A stretch of DNA of 64,000 nt from Candidatus Haliotispira prima (lineage in GTDB: Bacteria; Spirochaetota; Spirochaetia; SP-2023), in NCBI GenBank assembly GCA_029867005.1, contig CP123443.1, forward strand, positions 62,001-126,000. Reading direction: 5' to 3'. The notes under the pieces were generated by a model. That model was not told where the DNA came from. It searched no databases and worked only from the letters and a program-made list of their open reading frames with translations. This document shows, piece after piece, positions 9,563-17,814 of the stretch. Position 1 is the stretch's first letter; every line of letters starts with the position of its first letter. The translations under genes were made by a program, and so were the position numbers.

Positions 9563-10447
9563 TCAGCCTACCCAGGTGGACGTATCTTCCGGGTTCTGCC
9601 GGCTCAGGCGATTATTGGTGTCGAGCTGAGCGATTTCCTGCATATCCTGTTCTGACAGCGAAAAACTAAAAATGTCCAGATTTTCCCGGATGCGCTGTAG
9701 CGAATTGGATTTGGGAATGGGTACAATTCCCCTCTGTAGATTCCAACGCAAAATAATCTGTGCCACGGTTTTATTCTGTTTTTGGGCCAATTCCTGTAGT
9801 TTGGCATCATTGAGTGGTTTGTCTTCGGCGGCAACGGAGCTCCAGTTTCCTGTGCCCAACGGTGACCAGCCCACGACCTGTATGTCGCATTGTCGGCAAA
9901 AGTCCACCAGCTCCTGTTGCTGCAAGTAGGGGTGGATTTCCAATTGGTTGGCGGCCGGCAGAACTGTGCCATGCTCTAAAATGTCTTCTATGTGCTTTTT
10001 GTGAAAGTTGGAGAGACCAATAGCTTTAATTAAACCCTCGGCGTAGAGTTTCTCCATGGCCCGCCAAGTATCAAGGTATTGATCGGGCTTGGGCCAATGG
10101 ATGAGGTACAGATCCAGGTAATCTGTCCCGAGGCGTTCTAAACTGCGCCGGAAGGCAGCCTGAGTTTCCTCATAGCCTTGCTCACTATTCCAGACTTTGG
10201 AGACAAGCATGATGTCTTCACGCTTGACAGGGCTATTTTTTATTGCGGTACCAATGCCTTCTTCGTTGCCATAAAAAGAGGCTGTATCAATGTGACGATA
10301 ACCCAAATCCAGAGCTTTTTCGAGGAGTTGGCTGAACTCCGGGCCCTTTGCCCGCCAGCCAAGCATATCCGCTGTGCCCAAACCAGGCACGGCCATTGGC
10401 CGGCCATTATTTAGCGTCACTTCTGTTTGGTCAATGATTTTCTGCAT
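9563..10447 (-). CDS. aldo/keto reductase
   Basis: 294 residues from ATG 10447, which has AGGAGA upstream; the frame stays open to 10594 but without a site. All hallmarks of the NADPH-dependent AKR family are present: GLGT near the start, HIDTASFYGNE (catalytic Asp and Tyr), LVSKVWN (catalytic Lys) and DLYLIHWP (catalytic His), then GLSNF, NQLEIHPYLQQ and IPIPKSNS.QRI for cofactor binding. It resembles the 2,5-diketogluconate reductase / YvgN group; true substrate is unknown. The length matches the TIM-barrel family. Confidence 0.9.
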   Translation of the reverse strand: MQKIIDQTEVTLNNGRPMAVPGLGTADMLGWRAKGPEFSQLLEKALDLGYRHIDTASFYGNEEGIGTAIKNSPVKREDIMLVSKVWNSEQGYEETQAAFRRSLERLGTDYLDLYLIHWPKPDQYLDTWRAMEKLYAEGLIKAIGLSNFHKKHIEDILEHGTVLPAANQLEIHPYLQQQELVDFCRQCDIQVVGWSPLGTGNWSSVAAEDKPLNDAKLQELAQKQNKTVAQIILRWNLQRGIVPIPKSNSLQRIRENLDIFSFSLSEQDMQEIAQLDTNNRLSRQNPEDTSTWVG

Positions 10448-10819
10448 TGATTTCTCCTGGGTTTTTCCGCGGTTCCGCTTGCGTGACTGGGGAGTGCTTA
10501 TCGTTTCGGGACCAGGCTCGCAGTATGTTTTTTTAAGAACGAATTTTAATAATCTAAAGAAGTACGGAATCTTTATCAAGTTGTGGTAAAGCAAAGCTCT
10601 TTCATCTGTGCTTCGTACCTATTCTCAGCGGCAGAAAGCCGGCCGAGGTTCTTTGGCACAAGGTTCGACAGGCTTACCTACCGCCAGCCTAATGAACCCC
10701 AATAATTCCCACTGTTGTGATTCCCCTCCGTTGGAGGGGCAGGGGTGGTCAATTCCCCTCCGTTGGAAGGGCAAGGGAAGGGCAAAGGAGGTTTTAGGGG
10801 TGGTGGCTCTAAGGCCCCC
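10448..10819. other. non-coding region before the lipoprotein array
   Basis: 372 bases between the divergent reductase gene and the first cassette promoter. It should contain the minus-strand reductase promoter. It also holds copies of the CCCCTCCgttgGGAGGGG palindromic repeat (10721-10771). No gene is supported. Confidence 0.6.
10721..10771. repeat. REP-like palindromic repeat (two copies)
   Basis: TTCCCCTCC-gtt-GGAGGGGCAGGGGTGGTC followed at once by a diverged second copy. CCCCTCC and GGAGGGG form a 7-bp GC stem with a 3-4 nt loop. The same motif recurs between later cassettes (18938, 20271, 21533, 22819, 25421). Confidence 0.7.
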
Positions 10820-10848
10820 TTGCCAAATATCCAAAATGAATATACGAT
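10820..10848 (+). promoter_or_regulatory. cassette 1 promoter
   Basis: -35 TTGCCA at 10820-10825, 17-nt spacer, -10 TACGAT at 10843-10848. TTTGGAGG ribosome site and ATG 10883 follow. One AATATCC heptamer occurs inside the spacer, as in most cassettes. Confidence 0.7.
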
Positions 10849-10882
10849 AGGCCAAGATTACACTGTTTGGAGGCATTCCCCT

Positions 10883-10975
10883 ATGAAACATCAACAAAAA
10901 CTATTGACCGGCACGCCGGCAAACAGTAGAATATCCAATATCCAATATCCAATATCCAATATCACACTACTTTAG
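10883..10975 (+). CDS. cassette 1 leader frame (OFF: 30-residue peptide)
   Basis: ATG after GGAGG; reads MKHQQKLLTGTPANSR, then repeat-coded ISNIQYPISNI, and stops at TAG just past the repeat. In this frame the lipoprotein is not reached. Confidence 0.6.
   Translation: MKHQQKLLTGTPANSRISNIQYPISNITLL
10930..10963 (+). repeat. cassette 1 heptanucleotide tract, n=4
   Basis: Four full AATATCC units plus AATATC. ATG 10883 to lipobox Cys codon 11089 is 206 nt (2 mod 3), out of frame; one extra unit would bring it into frame. Confidence 0.9.
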
Positions 10976-11073
10976 AAAACAAGCATCTATTCCATTCTTT
11001 ATCACACCGTTTTAATCCTCTTTATTCATTTTTACTCTGTCTTTTACCTCTCTTTTTTCTGTCCGTTTTTGGC

Positions 11074-11919
11074 GTGACTTTGCTTGGCTGTGTCCCGCTG
11101 TCGGACACTGAGAACCCGGACAGTAGTGACCCGCCTGCGGCACCAACCCTCACCAAATCCATTGCGGTCAATTATGCGGGTCTGCACTACGTCCATTTCA
11201 CGGCGGATGACCCCAACCTATCCGCAGACAAAACGGTCGGTTTTCTGATAACGCCGGCGGACAGCAACCCCTCTAAGGCCGAGGCCGAGGCCAAGAGAGG
11301 CTACATTACCAGAAAATTTACGGAGTCCCAAAAAACGAGAAATGTCTTTATGTTTCTGCACGAGGGCACGGCTTACAGTCTTGGCACCGGCAGCACGGAC
11401 ATTCCGTTTATTGGGGGTTCCACGGCCAGCGATACCAATTTTGAAACAAGCGACATCTTACAGGAAAACACGGTCTACAAAATACGCATGTACGACGGAG
11501 AAGAAATATTGGAGAAGGCATTTACCACCTCCTCTTTTGCCGTCGGAGATGCTAGTTCAACAGGGGGTATTGCCTATATGGGCGGGTTGGTGGCAGCCGC
11601 AAAAGCGGATGTATCCCTTATAATAGAGCGAAAACCCGATGAAATCATGCTTCTCCCTTACGCAGACGATACTTTTGGAGGAGCTGATATTCTTTACATA
11701 GAGGGTTCTTTTCGTTCTTTGCTGAGAGCAGGTTGCTCTCCGAATTGTGGAACAGGAATATCGGGTACGTATATATATGGCCTGAGACTCGAAGCCGGTA
11801 AACTTGCTTCTGTGGTATATATAATTTCCCCTCAAATAGATATAACACCGGTGGATTGGAGTATGGGAGAAGATACAGTAGCCGACAGACATTTAAGTAT
11901 AAAAATCATCAGCGAATAG
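11074..11919 (+). CDS. cassette 1 phase-variable lipoprotein, predicted OFF
   Basis: The lipoprotein frame is open continuously from about 10930, through the repeat and the linker, to TAG at 11919; the coordinates given begin at a nominal GTG. The linker encodes a signal peptide (LLPLFFLSVFGVTLLGC) with lipobox LLGC at Cys 11089, leaving a 276-residue mature lipoprotein. After a short Pro/Asp/Ser tether the first half is beta-rich and ends YKIRMYDGEEILEKAFTTSSF, resembling a fibronectin III-like sandwich; the second half is unrelated to known families. It is a near-identical paralogue of cassette 2. Whether it is made depends on the leader ATG being in frame, which it is not here. Confidence 0.75.
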   Translation: MTLLGCVPLSDTENPDSSDPPAAPTLTKSIAVNYAGLHYVHFTADDPNLSADKTVGFLITPADSNPSKAEAEAKRGYITRKFTESQKTRNVFMFLHEGTAYSLGTGSTDIPFIGGSTASDTNFETSDILQENTVYKIRMYDGEEILEKAFTTSSFAVGDASSTGGIAYMGGLVAAAKADVSLIIERKPDEIMLLPYADDTFGGADILYIEGSFRSLLRAGCSPNCGTGISGTYIYGLRLEAGKLASVVYIISPQIDITPVDWSMGEDTVADRHLSIKIISE

Positions 11920-11994
11920 AGGGCCGGGGTTTACCGGGCCTTGTCTCTGCGCAAGCCTTCCGGCAGAGCCTCTGCCACAACCGGGGAGCCCCCC

Positions 11995-12023
11995 TTGCCA
12001 AATATCCTGAACGAACATACAAT
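11995..12023 (+). promoter_or_regulatory. cassette 2 promoter
   Basis: TTGCCA 11995-12000, 17-nt spacer, TACAAT 12018-12023; ribosome site GAGGAG before ATG 12058. Confidence 0.7.
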
Positions 12024-12057
12024 AGGCCAAAATCAGGCTATTTCGAGGAGTTTTCTC

Positions 12058-12150
12058 ATGAAACACAGACAAATACTATTGACCGGCACGCCGGCAAACA
12101 GTAGAATATCCAATATCCAATATCCAATATCCAATATCACACTACCTTAG
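12058..12150 (+). CDS. cassette 2 leader frame (OFF: 30-residue peptide)
   Basis: MKHRQILLTGTPANSR followed by the repeat-coded stretch and TLP, then TAG. Same design as cassette 1 with a few substitutions. Confidence 0.6.
   Translation: MKHRQILLTGTPANSRISNIQYPISNITLP
12105..12138 (+). repeat. cassette 2 heptanucleotide tract, n=4
   Basis: Four AATATCC units plus AATATC. ATG to Cys 12264 is 206 nt: out of frame. Confidence 0.9.
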
Positions 12151-12248
12151 AAAACAAGCACCTATTCCATTCTTTATCACACCGTTCTAATCCTCTTTAT
12201 TCATTTCTTTACCGTCTTTTACCTCACTTTTTTCTGTCCGTTTTTGGC

Positions 12249-13085
12249 GTGACTTTGCTTGGCTGTGTCCCGCTGTCGGACACTGAGAACCCGGACAGTA
12301 GTGACCCGCCTGCGGCACCAACTCTCACCAAATCCATTGCGGTCAATTATGTGGGCCTCCACTACGTCCATTTCACGGCGGATGACCCCAACTTATCCGC
12401 AGACAAAACGGTCGGTTTTCTGATAATGCCGGCGGACAGCAACCTCTCTAAGGCCGAGGCTGAGGCCAAGAGAGGCTACATTACCAGAAAATTTACGGAG
12501 TCCCAAAAGACAAGAAATGTCTTCATGTTCCTGCACGAGGGCACAGCTTACAGTCTTGCTGCCGGCAGTACAAACATTCCGTTTATTGCGGGTTCCACGG
12601 CCAGCGACACCAATTTTGAAACAAGCGACATCTTACAGGAAAACACGGCCTACAAAATACGCATGTACGACGGAGAAGAAATATTGGAGAAGACATTTAC
12701 CACCTCCTCTTTTGCCGTCGGAGATGCCGGCTCAACAGGGGGTATTGCCTATATGGGCGGGTTGGTGGCAGCCGCAAAAGCGGATGTATCCCTTATAATA
12801 GAGCGAAAACCCGATGAAATCATGCTTCTCCCTTACGCAGACGATACTTTTGGAGGAGCTGATATTCTTTACCTAGAGGGTTCTTCGCTGAGAGCAGGTT
12901 GCTCTCCGAATTGTGGAACAGGAACATCGGGTACGCATATATATGGCCTGAGACTCGAAGCCGGTAAACTTGCTTCTGTGGTATATATAATTTCCCCTCA
13001 AATAAAGATAACACCGGCAAATTGGAGTATGGGAGAAGGTACAGTAGCCGACAGACATTTAAGTATAAAAATCATCAGCGAATAG
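12249..13085 (+). CDS. cassette 2 phase-variable lipoprotein, predicted OFF
   Basis: Paralogue of cassette 1 (most residues identical, including VNYVGLHYVHFTADD and the C-terminal MGEGTVADRHLSIKIISE), with a three-residue deletion near residue 210. Lipobox LLGC with Cys at 12264; 273-residue mature form. The frame is open upstream through the repeat, so addition of one repeat unit would fuse it to the leader. Its 3' flank repeats that of cassette 1 (11919-12000 versus 13084-13166), so the whole unit, promoter included, was duplicated in tandem. Confidence 0.75.
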   Translation: MTLLGCVPLSDTENPDSSDPPAAPTLTKSIAVNYVGLHYVHFTADDPNLSADKTVGFLIMPADSNLSKAEAEAKRGYITRKFTESQKTRNVFMFLHEGTAYSLAAGSTNIPFIAGSTASDTNFETSDILQENTAYKIRMYDGEEILEKTFTTSSFAVGDAGSTGGIAYMGGLVAAAKADVSLIIERKPDEIMLLPYADDTFGGADILYLEGSSLRAGCSPNCGTGTSGTHIYGLRLEAGKLASVVYIISPQIKITPANWSMGEGTVADRHLSIKIISE

Positions 13086-13160
13086 AGGGCCGGGGTTTAC
13101 CGGGCCTTGTCTCTGCGCAAGCCTTCCGGCAGAGCCTCTGCCACAGCCGGGGAGCCCCCC

Positions 13161-13189
13161 TTGCCAAATATCCAAAATGAATATACGAT
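13161..13189 (+). promoter_or_regulatory. cassette 3 promoter
   Basis: TTGCCA 13161-13166, 17-nt spacer, TACGAT 13184-13189; TTTGGAGG before ATG 13224. Confidence 0.7.
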
Positions 13190-13223
13190 AGGCTAAGATT
13201 ACACTATTTGGAGGCATTTCCCT

Positions 13224-13349
13224 ATGAAACACAGACAAATACTATTGACCGGCACGCCGGCAAACAGTAGAATATCCAATATCCAATATCCAATATCACA
13301 CAACTTTAGGAAACAAGCATCTATTCCATTTTTTATCACACCGTTCTAA
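13224..13349 (+). CDS. cassette 3 leader frame (OFF: 41-residue peptide)
   Basis: Because n=3, the leader runs in the third frame and continues past the repeat (SHNFRKQASIPFFITPF) before TAA 13347-13349. It is longer than the n=4 leaders but still misses the lipoprotein. Confidence 0.55.
   Translation: MKHRQILLTGTPANSRISNIQYPISHNFRKQASIPFFITPF
13271..13297 (+). repeat. cassette 3 heptanucleotide tract, n=3
   Basis: Three AATATCC units plus AATATC, the shortest tract in the array. ATG to Cys 13423 is 199 nt (1 mod 3). Gain of two units or loss of one would restore the frame. Confidence 0.9.
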
Positions 13350-13413
13350 TCCTCTTTATTCATTTTTACTCCGTCTTTTACCTCTCTTTTTTCTGTCCGT
13401 TTTTGGCGTAATT

Positions 13414-14190
13414 TTGCTTGGCTGTGTCCCCATTTCTGAGAACCTCAAGGAGGACCCGGAACCGAAACCGGATATTTCCATCAGTAGGGCCCTGTATGCC
13501 CCCCATTTCATCCATTTTGAAATGACGGTCAACAAAACCATCACCACAGATTTGGAAGTGGGTTTTTTGATCAGCACCGCTGCCACTCCTCCCGAGAATT
13601 CCACAAGTAAGCAGGGCTATATCAGCAGAAACTTTAGCAGCAGTATCCCAAAACGGCAAGTTCTGTTGTTTATGCACGATGCCACTGTATACACGGAAAC
13701 GGACGTAGAAAACACCTTTGAAAGTGCCGATTTTTTGCAAGAAGGCACTAAGTACTATCTGCATATTTTCGATGGCAGCCTTACCACAGAACCTCAGCCA
13801 TTTACAACTATGAGCTATGAGACTCTCAACGCTACCGGCGATGCCATTGCGGTACTGGACGGCTTGGGGAGTTCGGATGCCGCAGGCATCACCAGAATCA
13901 TAGAGCGCAAGGCCGGTGAACCGACCATCGTTCCCGCCGTCCACTTTGGCGGCAGTTATTCTACAAGTAACATTGGACAAGGGACCACTGATATAATGCT
14001 ATGTTCATATAGTACCAAGCGATGTATACCTAATCTTCCGGGTTTTAAAGCCTACCAACACTATCGAAGTAACGTTGATTATTATACGGTGCTAATCAGC
14101 CCTAATAGGGGTATCAGGTCGGATACGTGGACATCCAGAGCAGGTTCGGGCGCCAACTATGGGCTGCAAATCAATACCATAACGGAATAG
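13414..14190 (+). CDS. cassette 3 phase-variable lipoprotein, predicted OFF
   Basis: Lipobox ILLGC, Cys at 13423, mature form 255 residues. The tether is Glu/Pro/Lys-rich (EDPEPKPDIS). The first domain reads HFIHFEMTVNKTITTDLEVGFLI, then GYISRNFSSS and YYLHIFDGSLTTEPQPFTTMSY, the same order of landmarks as cassettes 1-2 but with low identity. The second half holds RIIERKAGEPTI, which echoes LIIERKPDEIML of cassettes 1-2, supporting common descent. Closest relative is cassette 4. Frame open upstream through the repeat. Confidence 0.75.
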   Translation: MLGCVPISENLKEDPEPKPDISISRALYAPHFIHFEMTVNKTITTDLEVGFLISTAATPPENSTSKQGYISRNFSSSIPKRQVLLFMHDATVYTETDVENTFESADFLQEGTKYYLHIFDGSLTTEPQPFTTMSYETLNATGDAIAVLDGLGSSDAAGITRIIERKAGEPTIVPAVHFGGSYSTSNIGQGTTDIMLCSYSTKRCIPNLPGFKAYQHYRSNVDYYTVLISPNRGIRSDTWTSRAGSGANYGLQINTITE

Positions 14191-14240
14191 GTCTCCGGTG
14201 CCCCCTTTGTCCTTGCTCTAAGGGGGCAGAGGTGAGGGCC

Positions 14241-14269
14241 TTGCCAAATATCCAAAATGAATATATGAT
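14241..14269 (+). promoter_or_regulatory. cassette 4 promoter
   Basis: TTGCCA 14241-14246, 17-nt spacer, TATGAT 14264-14269; TTTGGAGG before ATG 14304. Confidence 0.7.
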
Positions 14270-14303
14270 AGGGCAAAATTACACTATTTGGAGGTATTTC
14301 CCT

Positions 14304-14396
14304 ATGAAACATCAGCAAATACTATTGACTGGCACTCCGGTAAACAGTAGAATATCCAATATCCAATATCCAATATCCAATATCACACTACTTTAG
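14304..14396 (+). CDS. cassette 4 leader frame (OFF: 30-residue peptide)
   Basis: MKHQQILLTGTPVNSR plus the repeat-coded stretch, TLL and TAG. Confidence 0.6.
   Translation: MKHQQILLTGTPVNSRISNIQYPISNITLL
14351..14384 (+). repeat. cassette 4 heptanucleotide tract, n=4
   Basis: Four AATATCC units plus AATATC. ATG to Cys 14510 is 206 nt: out of frame. Confidence 0.9.
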
Positions 14397-14488
14397 AAAG
14401 CAAGCAGTTATTCCATTTTCTATCACACTGTTTTAATCCTCTTTACTTATTTCTACTACGTCTTTTACCACTACTTTTTCTGTCCGTT

Positions 14489-15292
14489 TTGGGTGTAACT
14501 TTGCTTGGCTGTGCGCCGTTGTCCGAGACCAAGAACCCGGACAACAAGGACCCGGAACCGAAACCCGATATTTCTATTAGTAAGGCCCTGTATACCCCCC
14601 ATTTCATCCATTTTGAAATGACCGTCAATAAAACCATCACCACAGATTTGGAAGTAGGTTTTTTGATCAGCACCGCTGCCACTCCTCCCGAGAATCCCAC
14701 AAGCAAGCAGGGCTATATCAGCAGAACCTTTAGCAGTAGCACCCCCAAAAGGCAAGTCCTGTTGTTTATGCACGATGCCACTGTGTACACCGAGACCGAT
14801 ACAGAGAATACCTTTGAAAGTGCCGATTTTTTGCAAGCCGACACGAACTACTATCTGCATGTCTTTCACAGCAGTCTTACCAGCGAACCCCAAGCATTTA
14901 CAACCATGAGTTACGAGACTCTCAACGCCGCAGGCAATTCCATTGCGGTATTGGACGGCTTGGGGAATACCGATGTTGCGAGTATCACCAGAATCATAGA
15001 GCGCAAGGCCGGAGAACCGACCATCTTTCCCTCGGTCATTTTTAGGAGCAACAACAACTATGCTTCAAGTAACATTAGACAAGGAGTCACCGATCTAATG
15101 CTATGTGCATACAGTAGCAAGAGATGTATACCTAATCTTCCGGGTCTTAAGGATTACCAACACTACCGAAGTGACGTTGATTATTATACGGTATTCATAG
15201 CTCCCAATACCCACATCGGATCGGATACATGGACGATGGTAGCAGGTTCAGCCACGGCCTATAAGCTGCAAATCAACGCCATTGCAGAGTAG
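14489..15292 (+). CDS. cassette 4 phase-variable lipoprotein, predicted OFF
   Basis: Lipobox TLLGC, Cys at 14510, mature form 260 residues. Close paralogue of cassette 3: long blocks in the first domain are nearly identical (YTPHFIHFEMTVNKTITTDL, KRQVLLFMHDATVYTETD), while the C-terminal third diverges more. That gradient fits diversifying selection or partial gene conversion. The frame is open from the repeat onward. Confidence 0.75.
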   Translation: MGVTLLGCAPLSETKNPDNKDPEPKPDISISKALYTPHFIHFEMTVNKTITTDLEVGFLISTAATPPENPTSKQGYISRTFSSSTPKRQVLLFMHDATVYTETDTENTFESADFLQADTNYYLHVFHSSLTSEPQAFTTMSYETLNAAGNSIAVLDGLGNTDVASITRIIERKAGEPTIFPSVIFRSNNNYASSNIRQGVTDLMLCAYSSKRCIPNLPGLKDYQHYRSDVDYYTVFIAPNTHIGSDTWTMVAGSATAYKLQINAIAE

Positions 15293-15341
15293 GGCACCAG
15301 TTCCCTTTGGCTCTTCCCTTTGGGGGGGGCAGAGGGCCCTC

Positions 15342-15370
15342 TTGTCAAACACCCTAAATGAATATATAAT
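15342..15370 (+). promoter_or_regulatory. cassette 5 promoter
   Basis: TTGTCA 15342-15347, 17-nt spacer, consensus TATAAT 15365-15370; CGGAGGA before ATG 15406. Confidence 0.75.
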
Positions 15371-15405
15371 AGATCAAGACTAAAATATCTCGGAGGATTT
15401 TTCTT

Positions 15406-15507
15406 ATGAAACGTCAAAATGCACTGTTGACTAATGGCCGGCTAAATGGTATAATATCCAATATCCAATATCCAATATCCAATATCCAATATCCATACCA
15501 AGACTAG
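15406..15507 (+). CDS. cassette 5 leader frame (OFF: 33-residue peptide)
   Basis: MKRQNALLTNGRLNGI then the repeat-coded segment and PYQD before TAG 15505-15507. Leader sequence diverges from cassettes 1-4 but the 47-nt ATG-to-repeat spacing is unchanged. Confidence 0.6.
   Translation: MKRQNALLTNGRLNGIISNIQYPISNIQYPYQD
15453..15494 (+). repeat. cassette 5 heptanucleotide tract, n=6
   Basis: Six AATATCC units followed by ATACC. ATG to Cys 15614 is 208 nt (1 mod 3): one unit too many; n=5 would be in frame. Confidence 0.9.
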
Positions 15508-15616
15508 AATATATATACAGCTATTTTACCTTTTTTTATGGTCAAATAAACCTCAATTTTCCAAAGCCTTTCCGTTTTTCTGTATTTTTTCCATCCATCT
15601 GTTTCTGTCCGCCTGT

Positions 15617-16429
15617 GTGCCATTGTCGGACACCAGTGATTCACCCCCCGCTCCCCAATACACGTTTACCATATCTTTTAGAGGAATACAGGCAATAGAA
15701 CTGACCGCAAATTCTGTCGAAGATATGGCTATTAGTGCTATCGTGCGTTTAGCAGATGAACCCATCCCCGTTTGGGCGGATATAGAGGATAAGGTCGGCC
15801 TACTCAGCCGAAATATCGTGGCCAATACCCCCAAGCGTATTTTTACGGCCAAACACTATGGCACCAATGACAATCTAAAGACCAATATTGGGGCCATGAG
15901 CACAGCCGATTTTTTACAACCGAAGACGGCTTATAAGGCCTATATTTTTAGCGATAAGAGTGTAATTAAAACACTGCCTTTTACCACCGCCGCCATTCCG
16001 CCGGCTCATGAGTTTCCGTCAACAAAGACAGGATATAGTTTGAATTTTGCACCAAATGTACTGCCTTTTAATGTAGAGAAAACTTATATTGGCGGAAAAG
16101 GTCTTTATGAAGTTTACAGCAAAGAAGCAGAAGTTTTATTAGTTCCTTTCTATATGAATTCCATTCAGCCATTAAATACCGGGTGGCGATTAATCACTGC
16201 TTCAGCTATATTTGTTTCTAAATGTCTTTTAACTTCGTGTTTACCTGATGCGGGTTATGCTATGACATCGGAGTTTATTTACCCAAGTATAGCTGCCAAC
16301 ACGTACCACAAAGTTCTTTTCGGGGTTCAATCTTTCAATACAAAGATTGGAAAAGATGAAGGTATTGGACATCTTAAAGATGGGGCACTCGGGGACCTTT
16401 ATCTTATTCATTTTATTGCAGACAAATAA
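15617..16429 (+). CDS. cassette 5 phase-variable lipoprotein, predicted OFF
   Basis: The open frame continues upstream of the nominal GTG; the linker encodes a signal peptide ending SIHLFLSAC with Cys at 15614 and a mature form of 271 residues. It is a separate subfamily: IQAIELTANSVEDMAISAIV, then GLLSRNI, FLQPKTAYKAYIFSDKSVIKTLPFTTAAI. The conserved Y...I......K.LPFTT ending marks the shared N-terminal domain. The C-terminal half has no visible relation to the other cassettes. Base composition is AT-richer than cassettes 1-4. Confidence 0.75.
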   Translation: MPLSDTSDSPPAPQYTFTISFRGIQAIELTANSVEDMAISAIVRLADEPIPVWADIEDKVGLLSRNIVANTPKRIFTAKHYGTNDNLKTNIGAMSTADFLQPKTAYKAYIFSDKSVIKTLPFTTAAIPPAHEFPSTKTGYSLNFAPNVLPFNVEKTYIGGKGLYEVYSKEAEVLLVPFYMNSIQPLNTGWRLITASAIFVSKCLLTSCLPDAGYAMTSEFIYPSIAANTYHKVLFGVQSFNTKIGKDEGIGHLKDGALGDLYLIHFIADK

Positions 16430-16725
16430 TAGAGTTCGGAGCCAGCCTAAAAAGCCCGAACCTTATGGGAAAGCAATTCGGCATGCTTCCCCCTCCGGCC
16501 CAATGGATAAACGGGTAAACGGGTAAATGCCTGCCTCACCGGTCTTTGTGAGCAGGACATCTCTATTATTCATTTTATCGCAGACAAATAATGGAGTTCG
16601 GAACCAATCTAAAAAATCTGGACCTTATCAGAGAGCAATTCGACATGATTCCCCTCCTGGCCCAGCAGGTAAATACCCGCCTCAGTGGCCTTCGCAACCA
16701 GCTTTTCATAATAGCGGTCCCGGGT
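16402..16725. repeat. diverged tandem duplication at the lipoprotein/nuclease junction
   Basis: About 16402-16556 and 16567-16725 are diverged direct repeats: both contain TTATTCATTTTAT(T/C)GCAG, the end of the cassette 5 lipoprotein, then antisense sequence matching the 3' end of the nuclease gene below. The first copy of the nuclease tail is a non-coding remnant. Confidence 0.65.
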
Positions 16726-17394
16726 CGTTGTCGCCAAACCCAGGTATATATTGTGCTTCGCATGATCCGGGTGGCTGTTGCGAAAAGTATCCACTTTTTT
16801 CAACAAATTCTTGATATCAGAAGACTTAGCCTTGTATTTGACCTCAATAATCGCGACCGAATTATGGTTAAAAAGCAGGATATCGTACTCGGTGTTACCC
16901 TCGTCATCCCAAACGTTGCGCACGACCCTGTTGTAGAGAGTCCCGCCAAGCACCGGGTTTGCCTTCAGACTGCTCCAAAACAGCTCCTCGGCAAAGTCGC
17001 CCGTGTTAATGCCAATATGGCCCAATTGTTTGGCAACATCGTCAACCCTGCGTCCCATTTCCCGAATCTGTAAGCCTGTCTCGGCCTGAAATTTCTGGAG
17101 TTTCTGAAACTCCAAATCCGACTTAGCCTGAGATTCCCGAAGTTGTTCCCGAAATTCCGAGTTTGCCTTGGCCTCAGATTCCCGAAATTCTGCCATAGAC
17201 TTCCGAAATTCTGCCATAGACTTCCGAGATTCTGCCTGAGATTCGCGCATTTGTAAGTCCGTTTGGGCCTGGGATTCTTGGAGTTTTGCCATAGACTCCC
17301 GGAACTCCAAATCCGCTTTGGCCTGAGATTTTCGGGATTCTGCTATGCCCTGAAACATGCCCTGAAGCATGTTGTCTAACTTCGTATTATTCAT
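16609..17394 (-). CDS. DUF3782-like PD-(D/E)XK nuclease-fold protein
   Basis: 261 residues from ATG 17394, which has GAGAGGTG upstream; the frame runs on to 17439 without support. The first about 120 residues are coiled coil with repeats of (R/Q)ESQAKADLEFRES and FRKSMAE. The C-terminal domain has GDFAEELFWSSL, EYDILLFNHNSVAIIEVKYKA (Asp then ExK, the PD-(D/E)XK core) and IYLGLATTT. Such coiled coil plus nuclease-fold proteins are common in cyanobacteria and spirochaetes and of unknown role. It lies on the opposite strand inside the lipoprotein array, so probably inserted. Confidence 0.75.
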   Translation of the reverse strand: MNNTKLDNMLQGMFQGIAESRKSQAKADLEFRESMAKLQESQAQTDLQMRESQAESRKSMAEFRKSMAEFRESEAKANSEFREQLRESQAKSDLEFQKLQKFQAETGLQIREMGRRVDDVAKQLGHIGINTGDFAEELFWSSLKANPVLGGTLYNRVVRNVWDDEGNTEYDILLFNHNSVAIIEVKYKAKSSDIKNLLKKVDTFRNSHPDHAKHNIYLGLATTTRDRYYEKLVAKATEAGIYLLGQEGNHVELLSDKVQIF

Positions 17395-17484
17395 AACACC
17401 TCTCATTATAACCTGTTTCCGTTTCCCGGGCCAGACCATTCAAAAGTGGGAAACAGAGTTTTCTCCACGTCCCTCTAAACGATA

Positions 17485-17582
17485 TCTAATAGGCCAAAAT
17501 TTCACAATTTTGGAGGAATTTCCGTATGAAATTTCAAAGTTGCATTGTTGACTGTCGCCGGGTCTGTCTCAAACCTTTGTAA
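17485..17582 (+). pseudogene. decayed cassette leader without repeat
   Basis: A TCTAATAGGCC -10-like block, TTTGGAGG and ATG 17526 are aligned with the cassette starts, but the frame (MKFQSCIVDCRRVCLKPL) ends at TAA 17582 and no AATATCC tract or lipoprotein follows. A remnant of a twelfth cassette. Confidence 0.55.
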
Positions 17583-17654
17583 GTCTTTTTGGACCTGGGA
17601 TTCCCGGAGTTTTGCCATACCCTGAAGCATGTTGTCTAACTTGGTATCATTCAT
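17502..17654 (-). pseudogene. truncated second copy of the nuclease gene 5' end
   Basis: Starts MNDTKLDNMLQGMAKLRESQ, nearly the same as MNNTKLDNMLQGM at 17394, including the upstream ribosome-site region. After about 25 codons it runs into the antisense of the decayed leader and stops at 17502. The nuclease domain is missing, so it is a remnant of a segmental duplication (about 17345-17460 versus 17590-17715). Confidence 0.7.
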
Positions 17655-17739
17655 AACGCCTCTCATTATAACCTGTTCCCGTTTTCCGGGCCAGACCATT
17701 CAAAAAATGTGGAAAACAGAGGGCCTTCGAATTTCTCTC

Positions 17740-17768
17740 TTGCGCTTCTCTCTTAACCAATATATAAT
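17740..17768 (+). promoter_or_regulatory. cassette 6 promoter
   Basis: TATAAT 17763-17768 with a poor -35 (TTGCGC 17740-17745) 17 nt before it; CGGAGGA before ATG 17815. Confidence 0.55.
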
Positions 17769-17814
17769 AGGCTGGAATTACACAATAATTGGAAAACTTC
17801 GGAGGAATTTTCTT

